NCBI GenBank assembly: GCA_002221725.1
Contig: NJFT01000023.1
Span: 124,001 to 188,000, forward strand
Length of the DNA: 64,000 nt
Direction of reading: 5' to 3'
Origin: Scedosporium boydii
Taxonomy: Eukaryota; Ascomycota; Sordariomycetes; Microascales; Microascaceae
The notes beneath the pieces were generated by a model. That model saw only the letters and a list, made by a program, of their open reading frames with translations. It had not been told where the DNA came from and made no database searches. Shown here in pieces: positions 22,688 to 34,066 of this stretch. Made by a program: the position numbers and the translations under genes. The stretch's first letter is position 1, and each line of letters opens with the position of its first letter.

Positions 22688-25600
22688 TTAGTTGACAACT
22701 TGTTGTATGCGCCTCAAGTCACCTCGAGCAGCTGCCACTTCCTGGGAGAGCTGTTCGCGCAATGCAGGATCCCGGTCAGCCTCGCTCTCCGCGTTCTCAT
22801 CTCGAAGAATGTCCAAGGTTCCCTTGATAACGTCTAGGTGGCTTGCAGCAACCTGGGTGATCTTTTCCTCTAGAGCCTCTACTAATTCCCTAAATTTGTG
22901 GCGGAAATTGGTTTCCCATCGCTGGAAGAGGAGCCGATCACCCATTTTTCCTTCGATGATATTCTTCCTTCGGCGGTCGCTTCCGGTGCCTACTACCATT
23001 AGAAACTATTCACCTATTGATGAAAGAAAGAATTTTGTGCGCACCGTATGCTGCCTGACAAGCTCGATAAGAATCTTCCAGGAGCTCGCCAAATATAGAA
23101 GTGCGAATACCAGAAAACGCTTCAATGTGGAAAGTCCTGCACATTTCTCAAATCAGCTTTATTCTTTATATCGTATGTTTATTTTGCTTACGCTAATTCA
23201 GCTTCGAAATCGTCGTAGGCATCCTCCGTCTCGGCACGTAGCAGGCGATAGCGGGAGCTGATGGTGTCAATAAGAACTGTGAGAATAGGTAGTAGGTCTG
23301 GGTTCGAGTCCGATTCATTGCCTGTAGGAAGGTTAGAAACAAACGGAGAAGCGCAGGCTCTGCCCAAGAGGCTTACCCAAGTGCGTGAGACTCCACAGCA
23401 GGGCTTCATTCATGGAGTTTCGGGTTCTAGAACGGTGTGCTCGCAGTGCGGAGTGAATATCGAGCCACGGCTGCTCCATGTCAGCAACCATGGTTTCCAT
23501 TGCCTCTTCGTTCCAGTTATGCTGCCCAGCTGCGGGCGTTTCATAATCGCCAAAATTTCGACAGAATGCCGCATAAGTAGCTATAGATAAATCAGTAACG
23601 AACATGTCAACTATAGGCCACGGCGTGAGTGAGTCTTTACGATGATGCCACTAAACCAATCGAATTAGCTCATTTTCTCTGAGATGAATGCGAATACAAC
23701 TTACTCCATTCCAAATCATGCTAGCCCCCCGAGCCCCTCGAGACCAGTCGGCTCGAGCAAGGTCTACCTATTTTGTTAGGCAACTCTCCTTTTTGTTGAC
23801 TTGTCTGGGAACTTGCCTTGTGACATCTGTTGCTCCAGGTTCTGGATCGCGGATCGTGCTATGCTTCGAGCTGGGGCCTGTGTGCCTACGAGTTCCTACC
23901 ACGCTCGAATCAGTTATATTCGGCGGTCACAAAATGACACGTAGCACGGGCACGCACCCTCGTCAAGCGAGAATCAAGGGCGTCCAGGGCCTGCCTGATA
24001 GCTCGCTTCCTCTCGGCCCCAATCGTTCCGGCACCGGACTCAAGCCACAGGCCTACATCGCCGAGAAACGCGGGGATCTCATCATTGACGTATCTTGCCG
24101 CGAGTCTGCGCTGACTCTGCCCAACTATGGAGATGCAGTGCCTCCGAAGGGCAATGATGCCACTCAGAGTTAAGTAGGGAAGGGCTTCGGCCCTAGGTTT
24201 AGCCCTATTCTCCCAATAGATTGTGTTACTGACGCAGAAGATGCGCAGGGTCGCCCTGGGGACTTGGGCACTGTATTGGGTCTCAAGTCTTCCCGTAACT
24301 TCTTCGTTGCGATTGTTGATAAGAAAGCGGATCAACCTTCGTGCGGGCGTTAGTGGAAAATCTGCAAACTATGCGTCACCTTGTCACTCACTGATATTCT
24401 TGTTCCCGCTTGCGTCTGGCATGTTCATCCCTTTCTCCGCTATTGATCCGTACCATTAGCCAGCCGAGGCGTTTCATGGTATTTCCAAGAGCTTACCTTA
24501 AGTCAAGATATTCCTGGAGTGTTTCCGGATCATGGAGCTCGTCACGTCCAAATTCGTCCATTTCTCGTGTGCATCTCTCGTACCCGGCTGTTGCACGCCG
24601 GATTTGGTCCTGGAATTCCTGGATGGCCATTGCTCTGGGACCAGGCCAGTCCTGTATAGCTTCCCCGGGTTTGATATCCTTTGAGTGATGGTTAAAGCGA
24701 TACTTTTTGTGGAGTGGTTATCAGCTGAGGACTTACATCCGACTTAGTGCAAACGATTCCGACACCCGACAATCGTGCCTGACGGGCGAGGTTTATCACG
24801 TCCGCAACACCAACATCAGTAGTCGCCCTCCCGATATTACAAACTGCAAATATTTCGTCGCAGTGAAGTATATAACGCTCTGTTATATTGCGCCGAGCCA
24901 CATTTAAGTCACGTAGGCCTGATATTGTAGTGGTTAGACAGGCCCGGCTTTGAGACAGAGGCTGCGATACGGCTTACCAGGAAGGTCGACGAGAACGAGA
25001 CCCTTGCTCAGAATAATAGCGTTGGAATAGACCCTGGATATTGTGTTAGTACGTCGATTCCAACCTTTGAACGCTGCTCAATCCCACTCACTTAATTTTT
25101 CGGATGAGAGGCCAGCGGATGGTCCTATCGGATGAAGAAGACTCCGAGGTAAGACCAAGTAAGGCGTTGGAGCATTCTACGCTGTTATTAAACGTAGCCT
25201 CTTCAATCGCGTTCAAGTAGCCTTCGTTCTCAATTTTAGACATCATTCTGTCGACAATGTGTTCTTGTGAGCGACCAAGAAGGTATTCCGGATCGATGAA
25301 GCGTCCAGTGAATAGGACTTTGAACACGTCCATAGCCAGGTTGGCTGCGTTCTCTGCGGGGATTTCATCACCGGAATCAAGCTCGTCTTCGTGGAGATGG
25401 AAGTGGTGGTACGAGTCCACGAGATCTTCGAGCTGGTCTCTAACTTCATCTTCGGAGAACCAATCAACAGTGATCTTGAAATCGGAGGTGCCGTGGTAGT
25501 GGAATTCTGTAGCAACACATGTACATGCTGCTCCGCTATTGCTCTAGAGTAGACGATGGTTTATTAGTCTGTGAGACGGTGGAAAATGGATGCAGACAAC

Positions 25601-26397
25601 ACTCACAGTCCGGGCGAAGCTCTCAAAATCAAGCAATGAGTTCAAGAGACTACTTTTCCCTGGTCATAGTTAGCTTGAGCGTAGAGATACTGGCCAATGT
25701 CAATTCCACTACACTTACCAACACCCGAGTCTCCAACAAATCCGATCGTTCTCGTGGAGGGAGGCTCGAACGCGGCCAGCTTCGTAGCGGCATCATAAAG
25801 CTTCTTTGCTGTCGATCCCGGGTCTCGGTGGCTTGAAGACTGTGACAATACAGTGGCGAGCTGACCCATGAGGCTCCTCGCGTCTGCGAATCCCCGTTGA
25901 AATGCGGGTTCGTGAAATCTATCCGGCGGCATCTCTTCATCTCGTACCTGGTGTCGCGGCTCGTCTCCGTTGACGGTGGCTGATCGAGAGCGTCGCCTGC
26001 GACTCCTCGATTCCGGGCGCTGAGGTTCGCTTAGCACTACTTGATCCAGTGCAACACCAAGTTGGGTTACGCCGGCGCTTGAGCCTGGGCTTGAGAGTCG
26101 CAGGTTCTGCATCTGGTTAGCCATACTCTCTCCGTTCGGAGAATTCTCGACAGCGTCATCAGCGGAAGTCACAGTCGGAGGAGTGAAGACGACAGAAGGG
26201 GCGCTGGGTTTCGGAGTTGGTTCTGGTGCGTTGTCGCCCTCCTCGATGGAAGGAATCGGGTCATCCGGTCCAACAGTGTCCGCCGAAGGAGTGTCAATAC
26301 CCCTTGATGAGGTTGACCCAGAGGCTGGCGTGTCCTGGCGACGCGATGACGATGTGGTGGAAGGCGTACTCAGGATACGCTGTTCAAATGTCAGCAA
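22688..26397 (-). CDS. large nuclear GTPase, SLIP-GC-like (dynamin-type P-loop)
   Basis: Multi-exon reverse gene. Well supported exons are 26397-25719, 25659-25607, 25543-25092, 25033-24978, 24918-24737 and 24678-24497, followed by more exons down to the stop at 22688. A Ser/Pro-rich N-terminus of about 200 residues precedes the GTPase domain. G1 is GFVGDSGVGKSS, split by an intron inside the P-loop. G3 is LVDLPGLRD and G4 is CTKSD. Downstream exons encode long charged helices (EFQDQIRRATAGYERC, then RLETQYSAQVPRATLR, and at the end KMGDRLLFQRWETNFRHKF and HLDVIKGTLDILRDE), as in the vertebrate nuclear GTPase SLIP-GC and its fungal relatives. The 5' end is uncertain. No ATG opens the first frame, and a splice acceptor lies at about 26380, with an ATG plus donor about 60 nt upstream. 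The fungal function is unknown. Confidence 0.78.
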
Positions 26398-27181
26398 TAA
26401 ATCGCCGTTGGCGTGGGGTTATTCAATCGCTCATCACCATTTTTGCTAATCTCGTAGACGGAAACTTGGAAGGATACAAGGAGGCAATGGATACGATGGG
26501 TTTCTCAGGTTGAAGTGTAGCCTGGCTTTGATCAGCAATGAATGGTGACATCAAAACGTGGAGAGAGGCGTCCCTTATTATGTAGCAATCAAAGAAGAGT
26601 CCAGGTTCCCTCCCAACGATCTTTTTCGATCACGCCTCCCCTCCCCAGACAGGCCGGGCCGAGGCTTGGTCCGCAATGCGAACCAACAGGGCGTTACGAG
26701 CTGGCCCACCATTGGCTGCTTTATAGGCTGTTGGTTCCAGATCTTCCTTTCCCCACCCACACACATCAGGTCACACCCATGGACTGATCCTTCCTCAGTG
26801 TTTGAGGTGATAGAATTCGGTTAGTATGCTGCTTAGGGAGCTGGGGCGCAGCTTCATGCGTGGGAAGGTGATGGAATCTGAGCCACACTTCACGATCGCA
26901 TCATCGTGACCAGAAACCTGACCGGACGCGACGGACGCGGCCTCGCGGTAGGTCTACTAAAAATAAGCTCGGCAGCGGCCGGTCGACTTGACCCTCCACC
27001 ACTACGGAAGATGGGTCAAATTATTCAAGGTGCACAGAGAACATGCATTGCTCCTCGGGTCAAATTATGAATGTGTATTGTGAACGGCCTGCCATCCCAT
27101 CAGCGATCTATTTCTACTTAGCCAGCTCTCGTCGAAGTCTTACAGCACCCTCCATCCGGCAGGACACTATGATAATGGATA
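26398..27181. other. intergenic region upstream of the GTPase gene
   Basis: Likely 5' region of the reverse GTPase gene and 3' flank of the next reverse gene. No coding frame supported. Confidence 0.45.
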
Positions 27182-28994
27182 TCATTGTCTCCAGTAACTT
27201 GTTTTAACCAGATTCAATGCACGTGGTACTGTCTTGACGACAGGCGCCTTCGGATCAGTATACCCAATGTTGGTAATTAGGTCTTGATGGTCCGAAAATC
27301 TCGCCTCCCGAAACACAAAAGTCTTCCCGGCTGGGAAAACGTAGTTTTGAAGTGTCGACAGCGGTATGTCCGTTAATTCTTTGAAGGACTGGATTGCATT
27401 GTTCGTAAATTTTCGGGCGATGCTGTTGAAATGGGTCCAGAAATCCTGAAACTTGTCGGTGGCAATCTTGTCCGGGTTGTCGGCGCTCTTAGAGTCCGCC
27501 AGAGCTACGACTAGAGCGCCATTCGGGTCGACTCCGATTGAGTAGATGTCCACTACTGTCCTCTTCACCACGTTTCCCGATTTACTGGTTGCCAATTTCT
27601 TGATGTACACGTGGAGGACCTGATCCTGTGTCACGGTGATACAAGTTCCGGAGACGGCCACTGTGAGGTTGTAGGTGCTGGTAGCTTCGATCTTGCCAAG
27701 ACACCCATTCACACCCGCCTGGTCCTGGTCTTTGCTTGAGTAGGCGAAAGTGAGGATGGTTGCACCGGAACCTGGGAGGGTTGTCGAGGTAGGTAACTGG
27801 TTCTTGTAGAACTCAGAGTCGAACGAGACAACCCCAGATATATGCGAGACATCGCAGTTGACCCAGGGACGCACGCAAAACTCCGGGACCAGAGGCCCGA
27901 TCTTAACTTTCAGATGGTTAGCCAAGGAGTTGCGATTGATGGATATGACGCCGTCCTGCTGATTCATCTCGGAGACGTTAACCCAGTTCCATGGGAATCG
28001 TCGGGGTGGCGGAAGCGGGTTGTGGTTTGCAGCACATAGGTAATTCAATGATGCGCAGTTACTCTCATCCTTGCCCTGCTGTGGAATTGGCAGGCCGTTC
28101 GCCCCCATATAGGGGTTTACGTTGAAGTTGAAGCCCGTCAACGTCAGAGTCGACACAGAAGGTTCGGTGACAACGGCACTGCATCCTAACACGAGATCGC
28201 CGTCCTTCTTCATCTCGTTCACATAGGCCGTCAGGAAGTACGTCTGGAGAAGCACGTGGGCGGCCGAAGACTCATCAAACCCCTCGATGTGCGGCATGTC
28301 CCAGAGGTTTGCGCTGGCTAGATCGAAGAGCAGCTGCTGGATGTGAAAGCCGGAACCTGAGAGGTTGCGAATCTCGGCAATCTTTTCCTGCACGTCTATG
28401 GGCAGGCTCTTAATGTCTGGCTCGTCCATAACGGATAAACTGAGGTTGACTTGGGAGCGGAAAATCCATGGGTTCTTCGGATCTTGCGACGTTCGCGTCC
28501 AGGTGGGAGGTGTGTACAGACCACCTTGGATGGCCACAAGAACGAACTCGGAGCACATGGTACGGAAGGTTACCGACGAAATATCCTCACCGAGAGTCAC
28601 AATGTCTGGTAAGGAGGCAAGGTCACAGGGAGGTAGCCCTGGACGGGCTTTGAACCCGGCCACAAACCGAACCTTGAGTAGAGCTTGGATACGTGGATCG
28701 TCTACGTTCGTCTGATCGGGGATGACGAATGGATCGATGCCACCAGTCATTTCCAGAAAGCTGCTCATCTCAACCCGTTCGTAGGTGTTATCCTTGCCCA
28801 TCACATAACATGCTTCAACAAGCGGCTGCTTGACTGAGTCAAGAAACCGCATCATATTCTGCGTCTGGTGTCAGAACCTAGGCACATCAATAGTGTAGTC
28901 TCGTTGGCACACATACAGCATTGATACTAGCCTGGGTCGTGGCAACCACGAAGTCATAGTTGTAGTTGGGATCTGACAGATACGACGCCGCCAT
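27182..28994 (-). CDS. unassigned 584-aa protein, possible TULIP/P47-like
   Basis: Reverse gene with exon 1 at 28994-28917 (ATG at 28994) and exon 2 at 28858-27182, joined by a 58-nt intron. The start YDFVVATTQASIN has the rhythm of the opening strand of TULIP-superfamily P47-like proteins, which begin with a DxV..ts...IN pattern. The segment LLFDLASANLW fits the same idea. This is pattern recognition from memory, not a search result. There is no signal peptide and no membrane segment. The body alternates amphipathic beta strands, as expected for a lipid-binding beta fold. The C-terminus is helical. The gene is divergent to the 1197-aa gene at 29852 with an 857-bp shared upstream region, suggesting joint regulation. 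The exons are intact; the function is unknown. Confidence 0.8.
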
Positions 28995-29851
28995 TTTGTT
29001 TTTTTTGTTGTGTCACTGTAGCTGGTAGAGATGCGTAAAATTGGCACGAGCCACTCTTGGTATGGCAGCAGTAGAACTGGTTGAGCGAGAAGGCGTACGT
29101 CGTCGGCAGGGAAGTTTACCTTTTCTATTACTCTAAATCCTTTCCCCGAATGCTGGCACCGCATCTTCATCCAATACACGAGATGCGCGATAGATACACC
29201 CTCTACCCCTCACAGCTGATGGACATCGCCAATACTGGTGGCTCCTGAGAGAAAATCAGATTTTCATGATATCGGTCGGATGTTCGTTCGCCCATTTCTT
29301 CTACCGCAGCGTTCCGTCGACCGTTTGGCAATAGATCGTGAGTCGTATGACCAGGGCTAGATGATACAGGTCGGGTTTTATTGGCTTTCCATATCTATCG
29401 AGTTTGGGCCAATCCTGCAGATATGCAGTCATGACATGGCATTTGGGCGGAGCGCATCCGGCAACAGCCAATTCCTGCGCCATATTGATCAATCCACTTC
29501 TCACGAAGATCATGAAGTTTCTTTTGCCTCTATATCGAGTGTCGCCACCTTTGCTGGCAGCCGACACGCATCGCATATACGATCTGCAGGATTTATATTG
29601 CATGATGATGAATTTCGCGCATAGGTAGGCCGAGTGCCGCATGCGGTCGAAGTTGTATCTGTCATTTGACCGTGGAGCTCGAGTGAGAGCATTCGACGGT
29701 TGGTTCCTTCACTAGATGTCCGGGGTTTTTGAATATTTCTAGCCGTTCCACTTCTGTAGCTGAAGAACGATTCTGAGGACTCCAGCGTTATAACTCATCT
29801 TTTGAATCTTCGTTTTCTTGACAGCAACATCAATCCTACTATTCACGAACC
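28995..29851. promoter_or_regulatory. shared divergent promoter region
   Basis: 857 bp between the divergent 584-aa and 1197-aa genes. No coding frame of substance. It should hold the promoters of both genes, but no single element stands out by eye. Confidence 0.45.
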
Positions 29852-32800
29852 ATGCCTTCCATTGTCTGGGAGTCGGAGTTGATGCGCAACCAAAAGCATG
29901 CCGACATCTTGATGCCTGGCTTTGCTTTTGACGCCATCCAAACTCCTGAAAACGACGCCATCTACTTTTCTATCGGCGTCAACCATGCATTCCACATGAC
30001 CAGGGAGGTCCGCGCTTCGGATGCTGGTTGGGACAAAACGGATCTGACCCGTTCGCTATCCCAAAACAACGGAGGGGCGCCTGTCAGCCCGAAATGCTTT
30101 GCAGTCTCCCAGGACGCGCAGACACTCGCATTCGACGTGGCATTGGTCGCTACTGTGGATGGGAGCGACCATCTATATCTGTCGCGAGATAACTGTGCCA
30201 AGTCTGAAAGTCTAGCCAAGGGGCTTTCTTGGACTCATATCGCATTTGACGCGACTGGCACGACCGTCCCAAACCCGCTCCTAATCTCCAACGTGTTTGT
30301 CCTGAGGCTTCCTGCGGACCAGGGGGTCGTCAAAACATGCATTGTCGACATTGAGCGCCAGCCGAACGATCCTCTTAAGCTCTTGGATAGGTACTACATC
30401 AACATGGCAATGACGCCAGGTTCTCCTTCGTGGATTCGTCACAAACTGGCCATTGATCTGAAGGCTGGGTCCATTTCTACCTGCCTCGGTCATCGATCTC
30501 ATGACAGGATTGGGGGCATTTACACCTTTGGGGTTATCGCCGACGAGCCGGAGCTCATCTATACTCCTCAGTATAATGTCTACCGACCAGATGTAGCTCC
30601 AACGTCAGCACGACTCGTTGTTCCAACTGGCACCACCAGCATCGCTTCTTCCGTGAACGAGGATGGATGCAGCAGCCTCTTTCTCGCTGCCAAGGAAGGC
30701 ATTTATGTTTTCGCTCCGGACAACCAGGGAGACCAAGCTACACCGACTCTGATTTTGAAGGAGGACCCAGAATCCTATCTGCTGTCTGGAATTCGGACCT
30801 TGTCGGCTTTGACTACTGGCGGCCGGACCCAGATCTGCGCCCTCAATTCCCAAAACGACCTTGTCTTCATGTACTGCCCAGTGGGGAGTGAGACGAATCC
30901 GTCTGCATGGGCGCCACCGATGCCGATTCTTGATAATGTCCAAAATTTCACCTTCTACCTCAAAGAAACTACGGGAAGCACTGTATTGTTTGCTCATATT
31001 TCCGGCCAAGAGCTGACCCAGTTATCTGAGGATGAAGTAACAAGCAGCTGGGCACAGCGCCGCATCTTGCTGCCGCGAGGAGACTCTGATGATTTCGTCG
31101 AGTTTGACTCATTCACTACGAATATCAAGGTCGCAGGTGACGATGGCATAGGAATCCCGACTACACCCATTAAGATCACCACCAAGACTTCCGTGTCTAT
31201 TTATGTGAATAACGTCTACTACGTCCTCAGCCCTGATATCCCACTTGTTGTTCATTCGGATGACCTTGGCACCATTACGGTTGTCCAAGAAACCCAGAAT
31301 CTGGAGGCCGCGCCTTTGACAATCACCGTTCCGGGCGAGCACCCTTTAGAGGAAACTGTCAAACCCATGTCCAAAATACTCCAGACCCTGTCGTCTATCA
31401 AAAGCGGTGATGACTTGGCCAAAGTTCAAATCCCAACGGGAAATGGCGATTCAAAACCGCTGATTCCTAAAGACATGCTGGAGTCGAAAGACGATATTGC
31501 CACAGCATTAGCTCAGCTCGTCGAGGTCACCCATTCACTCCCAGACGACGGGTCTGTGCAGAAGCCGGCCCTGGTGCGTTCCCGGTTGAGGGCTGGACCG
31601 GCCGAGCCTGTAGAGCCATCAGAATCCTGGGGTCTCACGTTCGAGAAGGGAGCCGTCCAGTACCACAAAGGCGACGATGCGATGCGACTCCTTATCTCTC
31701 CGGAGTCGCACAAAATGCTCGCGAATTCTCAGGCCCCGATTGAACTCGGCGACATAGGCGACGTTATCAGGGCGAAGGCGGGTGCGTTTTGGAGATGGGC
31801 GAAGCGCATCTTTAACGACGTCAAGGCCGCCGTCATGCACAAACTCGATGGTGTTTGGCATTTCGTGTGTACGATCGCGAAGAAAACTTACGCTGTGGCT
31901 CTAGACTGCTACCATGCCGTGGCCGGGGCTATAGAGTTTGTCTTGAGACACATCAAGGTCTTCTTTGCGGACGTGGTTGCCTGGCTTGGTTTCGTGTTCA
32001 GTTGGAATGATATCCTGCGCACACATGCCGTCTTCAAAAACATGTTTATCCAGTACGGCAGACACATCGTAGAACAATTTGATAGTCTCGAAAATACTAT
32101 CGAGAAGGCCTTCATCGGTTTCGAGGACCAGCTGAATTCCTGGGCAGATATTACGGACCCGGGAGAGACCATCGGGACGCATCTGACGGAGGCAGCAGAA
32201 GCTCCAGGCCAGAATCTACCCCAAGCCCATTGGGGAGTTTACCATACAAAGAATGGACTCAAATCAGCTGAGACAACCTATGAGCCAGACACTAGTGTGA
32301 GTGGTGATCTCAAGGTGATGCTGAAGGACCTCATAGATCTGGTCGACAACGAGGGGAAGTACATCAAGGACACAGCAACGCAGCTCAACGACGCGATATT
32401 GAACAACATCGACTCGCTGAGGCCAGTCCAGGTGATGAAGAAGATTATGGCCATTATGGGAGATCTCATACTCAAGTCTGCGCGGAATGTTATCGTTACC
32501 TTGGTCGATCTTCTCAAGCTCATCGCAAAAGGCTTCATCGATATCCTCAGCGTGCCGCTGAAGATCCCGGTCCTCTCGAGGCTGTATCGCGAGGTCACGC
32601 GGGGAAGTGAGCTGAGTGTACTGGACCTATTCTGTCTAGTTACTGCCATCCCGGCAACGGTCATCCACAAGATCGTCGTGAACAGGGCACCATTCCCGGA
32701 CAACGACTCAACGAACGCCCTGATTTGCGCAAGCGACTGGGATGAGCTGAGAAAAGTCCTCGCCGGCAAGAGCTCTCAGCTTCAAGATTACCACGGAGTC

Positions 32801-33445
32801 CAGCAACAGTCCGAGCTCAATGACTCCGGTGGGCAAAGTGTTGTTGCCCCAAATGTCAAAGGAATCGATGAGGACCTTTTGACAACGATCCAGGGCACTT
32901 GTGACATTATAGCACCGATAGGGGCCCTAATCCTGGTTCTCCTCGACACAGACATGGCCAAATCAGCAGGCGTTGGCTCATTCGGGCCATTCAACATTGG
33001 CGCCTACCTCGTCCTCATAAGTCCAAACATTGCTGGCTCCCTCCATGGTGCCCCAAACTGGATGACCGTGTTCAACGACGTGATAACGGGCATTGCCGTC
33101 GCAAAGACGGTGGCAGATAATATGGCATGCGTCCAGGTGGCGAATCCCTCGTGGAGCGTTTGGGCATCGCCACTTCTTGAAGGTTACATCAATTTGATCT
33201 GGTTCGTACCCTCGGGCGGCTGGATTGCCTCTAGTTACAAATCTGAAGGTGGTGCCAAGCCCAGCGACTGGACTTCACTTGTTGGTTCCATTTACGGAGT
33301 CGTCTACGCGGTCGCGGCGTATCATCTGAACGAGGGCGTCCCAGAACCGCTCCGGATCGTCGCGGCAATTTTTGCGAAGGCAGCCACTCTGCGATATGGC
33401 AGCTTGTCCTTTCTGACTGGGTGTCTTCTCTTGAAAGGACATTGA
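29852..33445 (+). CDS. unassigned 1197-aa protein, beta-propeller-like plus helical C-terminus
   Basis: Single-exon gene, very long for an intronless fungal gene. Residues about 1-420 contain recurring beta-rich units (YFSIGVNHAFHM, WTHIAFD, DRIGGIYTFGVIAD, SSLFLAAKEGIYVFAPD, GRTQICALNSQNDLVFMYC) that resemble blades of a beta-propeller or lectin-like domain. Residues about 420-500 look like a beta-sandwich. From about 620 the protein is mainly helical, with long amphipathic helices (FWRWAKRIFNDVKAAV, IEFVLRHIKVFFADVVAWL) and hydrophobic stretches (IIAPIGALILVLLDT, GAYLVLISPNIAGSL). No signal peptide. It pairs divergently with the 584-aa gene at 27182. I cannot name the family. A two-part effector or membrane-active protein is one possibility (inference only). 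Confidence 0.85.
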   Translation: MPSIVWESELMRNQKHADILMPGFAFDAIQTPENDAIYFSIGVNHAFHMTREVRASDAGWDKTDLTRSLSQNNGGAPVSPKCFAVSQDAQTLAFDVALVATVDGSDHLYLSRDNCAKSESLAKGLSWTHIAFDATGTTVPNPLLISNVFVLRLPADQGVVKTCIVDIERQPNDPLKLLDRYYINMAMTPGSPSWIRHKLAIDLKAGSISTCLGHRSHDRIGGIYTFGVIADEPELIYTPQYNVYRPDVAPTSARLVVPTGTTSIASSVNEDGCSSLFLAAKEGIYVFAPDNQGDQATPTLILKEDPESYLLSGIRTLSALTTGGRTQICALNSQNDLVFMYCPVGSETNPSAWAPPMPILDNVQNFTFYLKETTGSTVLFAHISGQELTQLSEDEVTSSWAQRRILLPRGDSDDFVEFDSFTTNIKVAGDDGIGIPTTPIKITTKTSVSIYVNNVYYVLSPDIPLVVHSDDLGTITVVQETQNLEAAPLTITVPGEHPLEETVKPMSKILQTLSSIKSGDDLAKVQIPTGNGDSKPLIPKDMLESKDDIATALAQLVEVTHSLPDDGSVQKPALVRSRLRAGPAEPVEPSESWGLTFEKGAVQYHKGDDAMRLLISPESHKMLANSQAPIELGDIGDVIRAKAGAFWRWAKRIFNDVKAAVMHKLDGVWHFVCTIAKKTYAVALDCYHAVAGAIEFVLRHIKVFFADVVAWLGFVFSWNDILRTHAVFKNMFIQYGRHIVEQFDSLENTIEKAFIGFEDQLNSWADITDPGETIGTHLTEAAEAPGQNLPQAHWGVYHTKNGLKSAETTYEPDTSVSGDLKVMLKDLIDLVDNEGKYIKDTATQLNDAILNNIDSLRPVQVMKKIMAIMGDLILKSARNVIVTLVDLLKLIAKGFIDILSVPLKIPVLSRLYREVTRGSELSVLDLFCLVTAIPATVIHKIVVNRAPFPDNDSTNALICASDWDELRKVLAGKSSQLQDYHGVQQQSELNDSGGQSVVAPNVKGIDEDLLTTIQGTCDIIAPIGALILVLLDTDMAKSAGVGSFGPFNIGAYLVLISPNIAGSLHGAPNWMTVFNDVITGIAVAKTVADNMACVQVANPSWSVWASPLLEGYINLIWFVPSGGWIASSYKSEGGAKPSDWTSLVGSIYGVVYAVAAYHLNEGVPEPLRIVAAIFAKAATLRYGSLSFLTGCLLLKGH

Positions 33446-34066
33446 ATTCCTAAAATTGTTGAAAGGAGAGGAAAGGAGGAAGACTAAAAGGAAAAGAATG
33501 GAAAAAAGGAAAAAGAAAGAAGCCCTCCACAAAACAAGAAAATGGCAAAAAAGAACATACAGCGCCAGGGATTCGCTGGTCGTCACCGACCCAACTACTA
33601 GTCTGGCGCTTCGCAGCTTGTGTACAGGGGAGCCGACGGGACCCTCAATATTCTGCGAGCTATGGTCGTATGTATTGGTCCTGCTTGCTATGCTTGTCTA
33701 TAAGGGAGAAAGGAAGACAGGATGATAAGGTCGGGCGACTCAGCGATCAAGGTAAACGAGATAGGTCACTAGTTCTGGTCAGCAAGACTATAGTTGCTAT
33801 GTCATAATTAACAGTTGAATAAATCTCCTAAGTTATTTAACCCTATGTAAGAGACTGCCAGGGAACCGGCTATTTCGATTTTTCTAAAGGCTGTCTAAAG
33901 GAGATGAAACGCTGAGCAAGTTGGGAAATTCGCGGCTCGACGGTTTACCTCCCTCCTCAAAGAGACTCGTGTCCCACTTGCGCAGAATGGTGGGGAAAAC
34001 AGCCGCCCAAAAACCAGGTACTTGAAACCAGAGTAATTAATCCCTTCGTGAGAAGTGGTTGCTTCA
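33446..34066. other. intergenic region between convergent genes
   Basis: 3' flanks of the 1197-aa gene and the epoxide hydrolase gene. A purine-rich stretch lies at 33456-33540. No gene seen. Confidence 0.5.

Noticed and set aside
23295..23320. GGTTCGAGTCC resembling a tRNA B box
   Set aside because: Lies inside the GTPase gene; no A box or cloverleaf partner found nearby.
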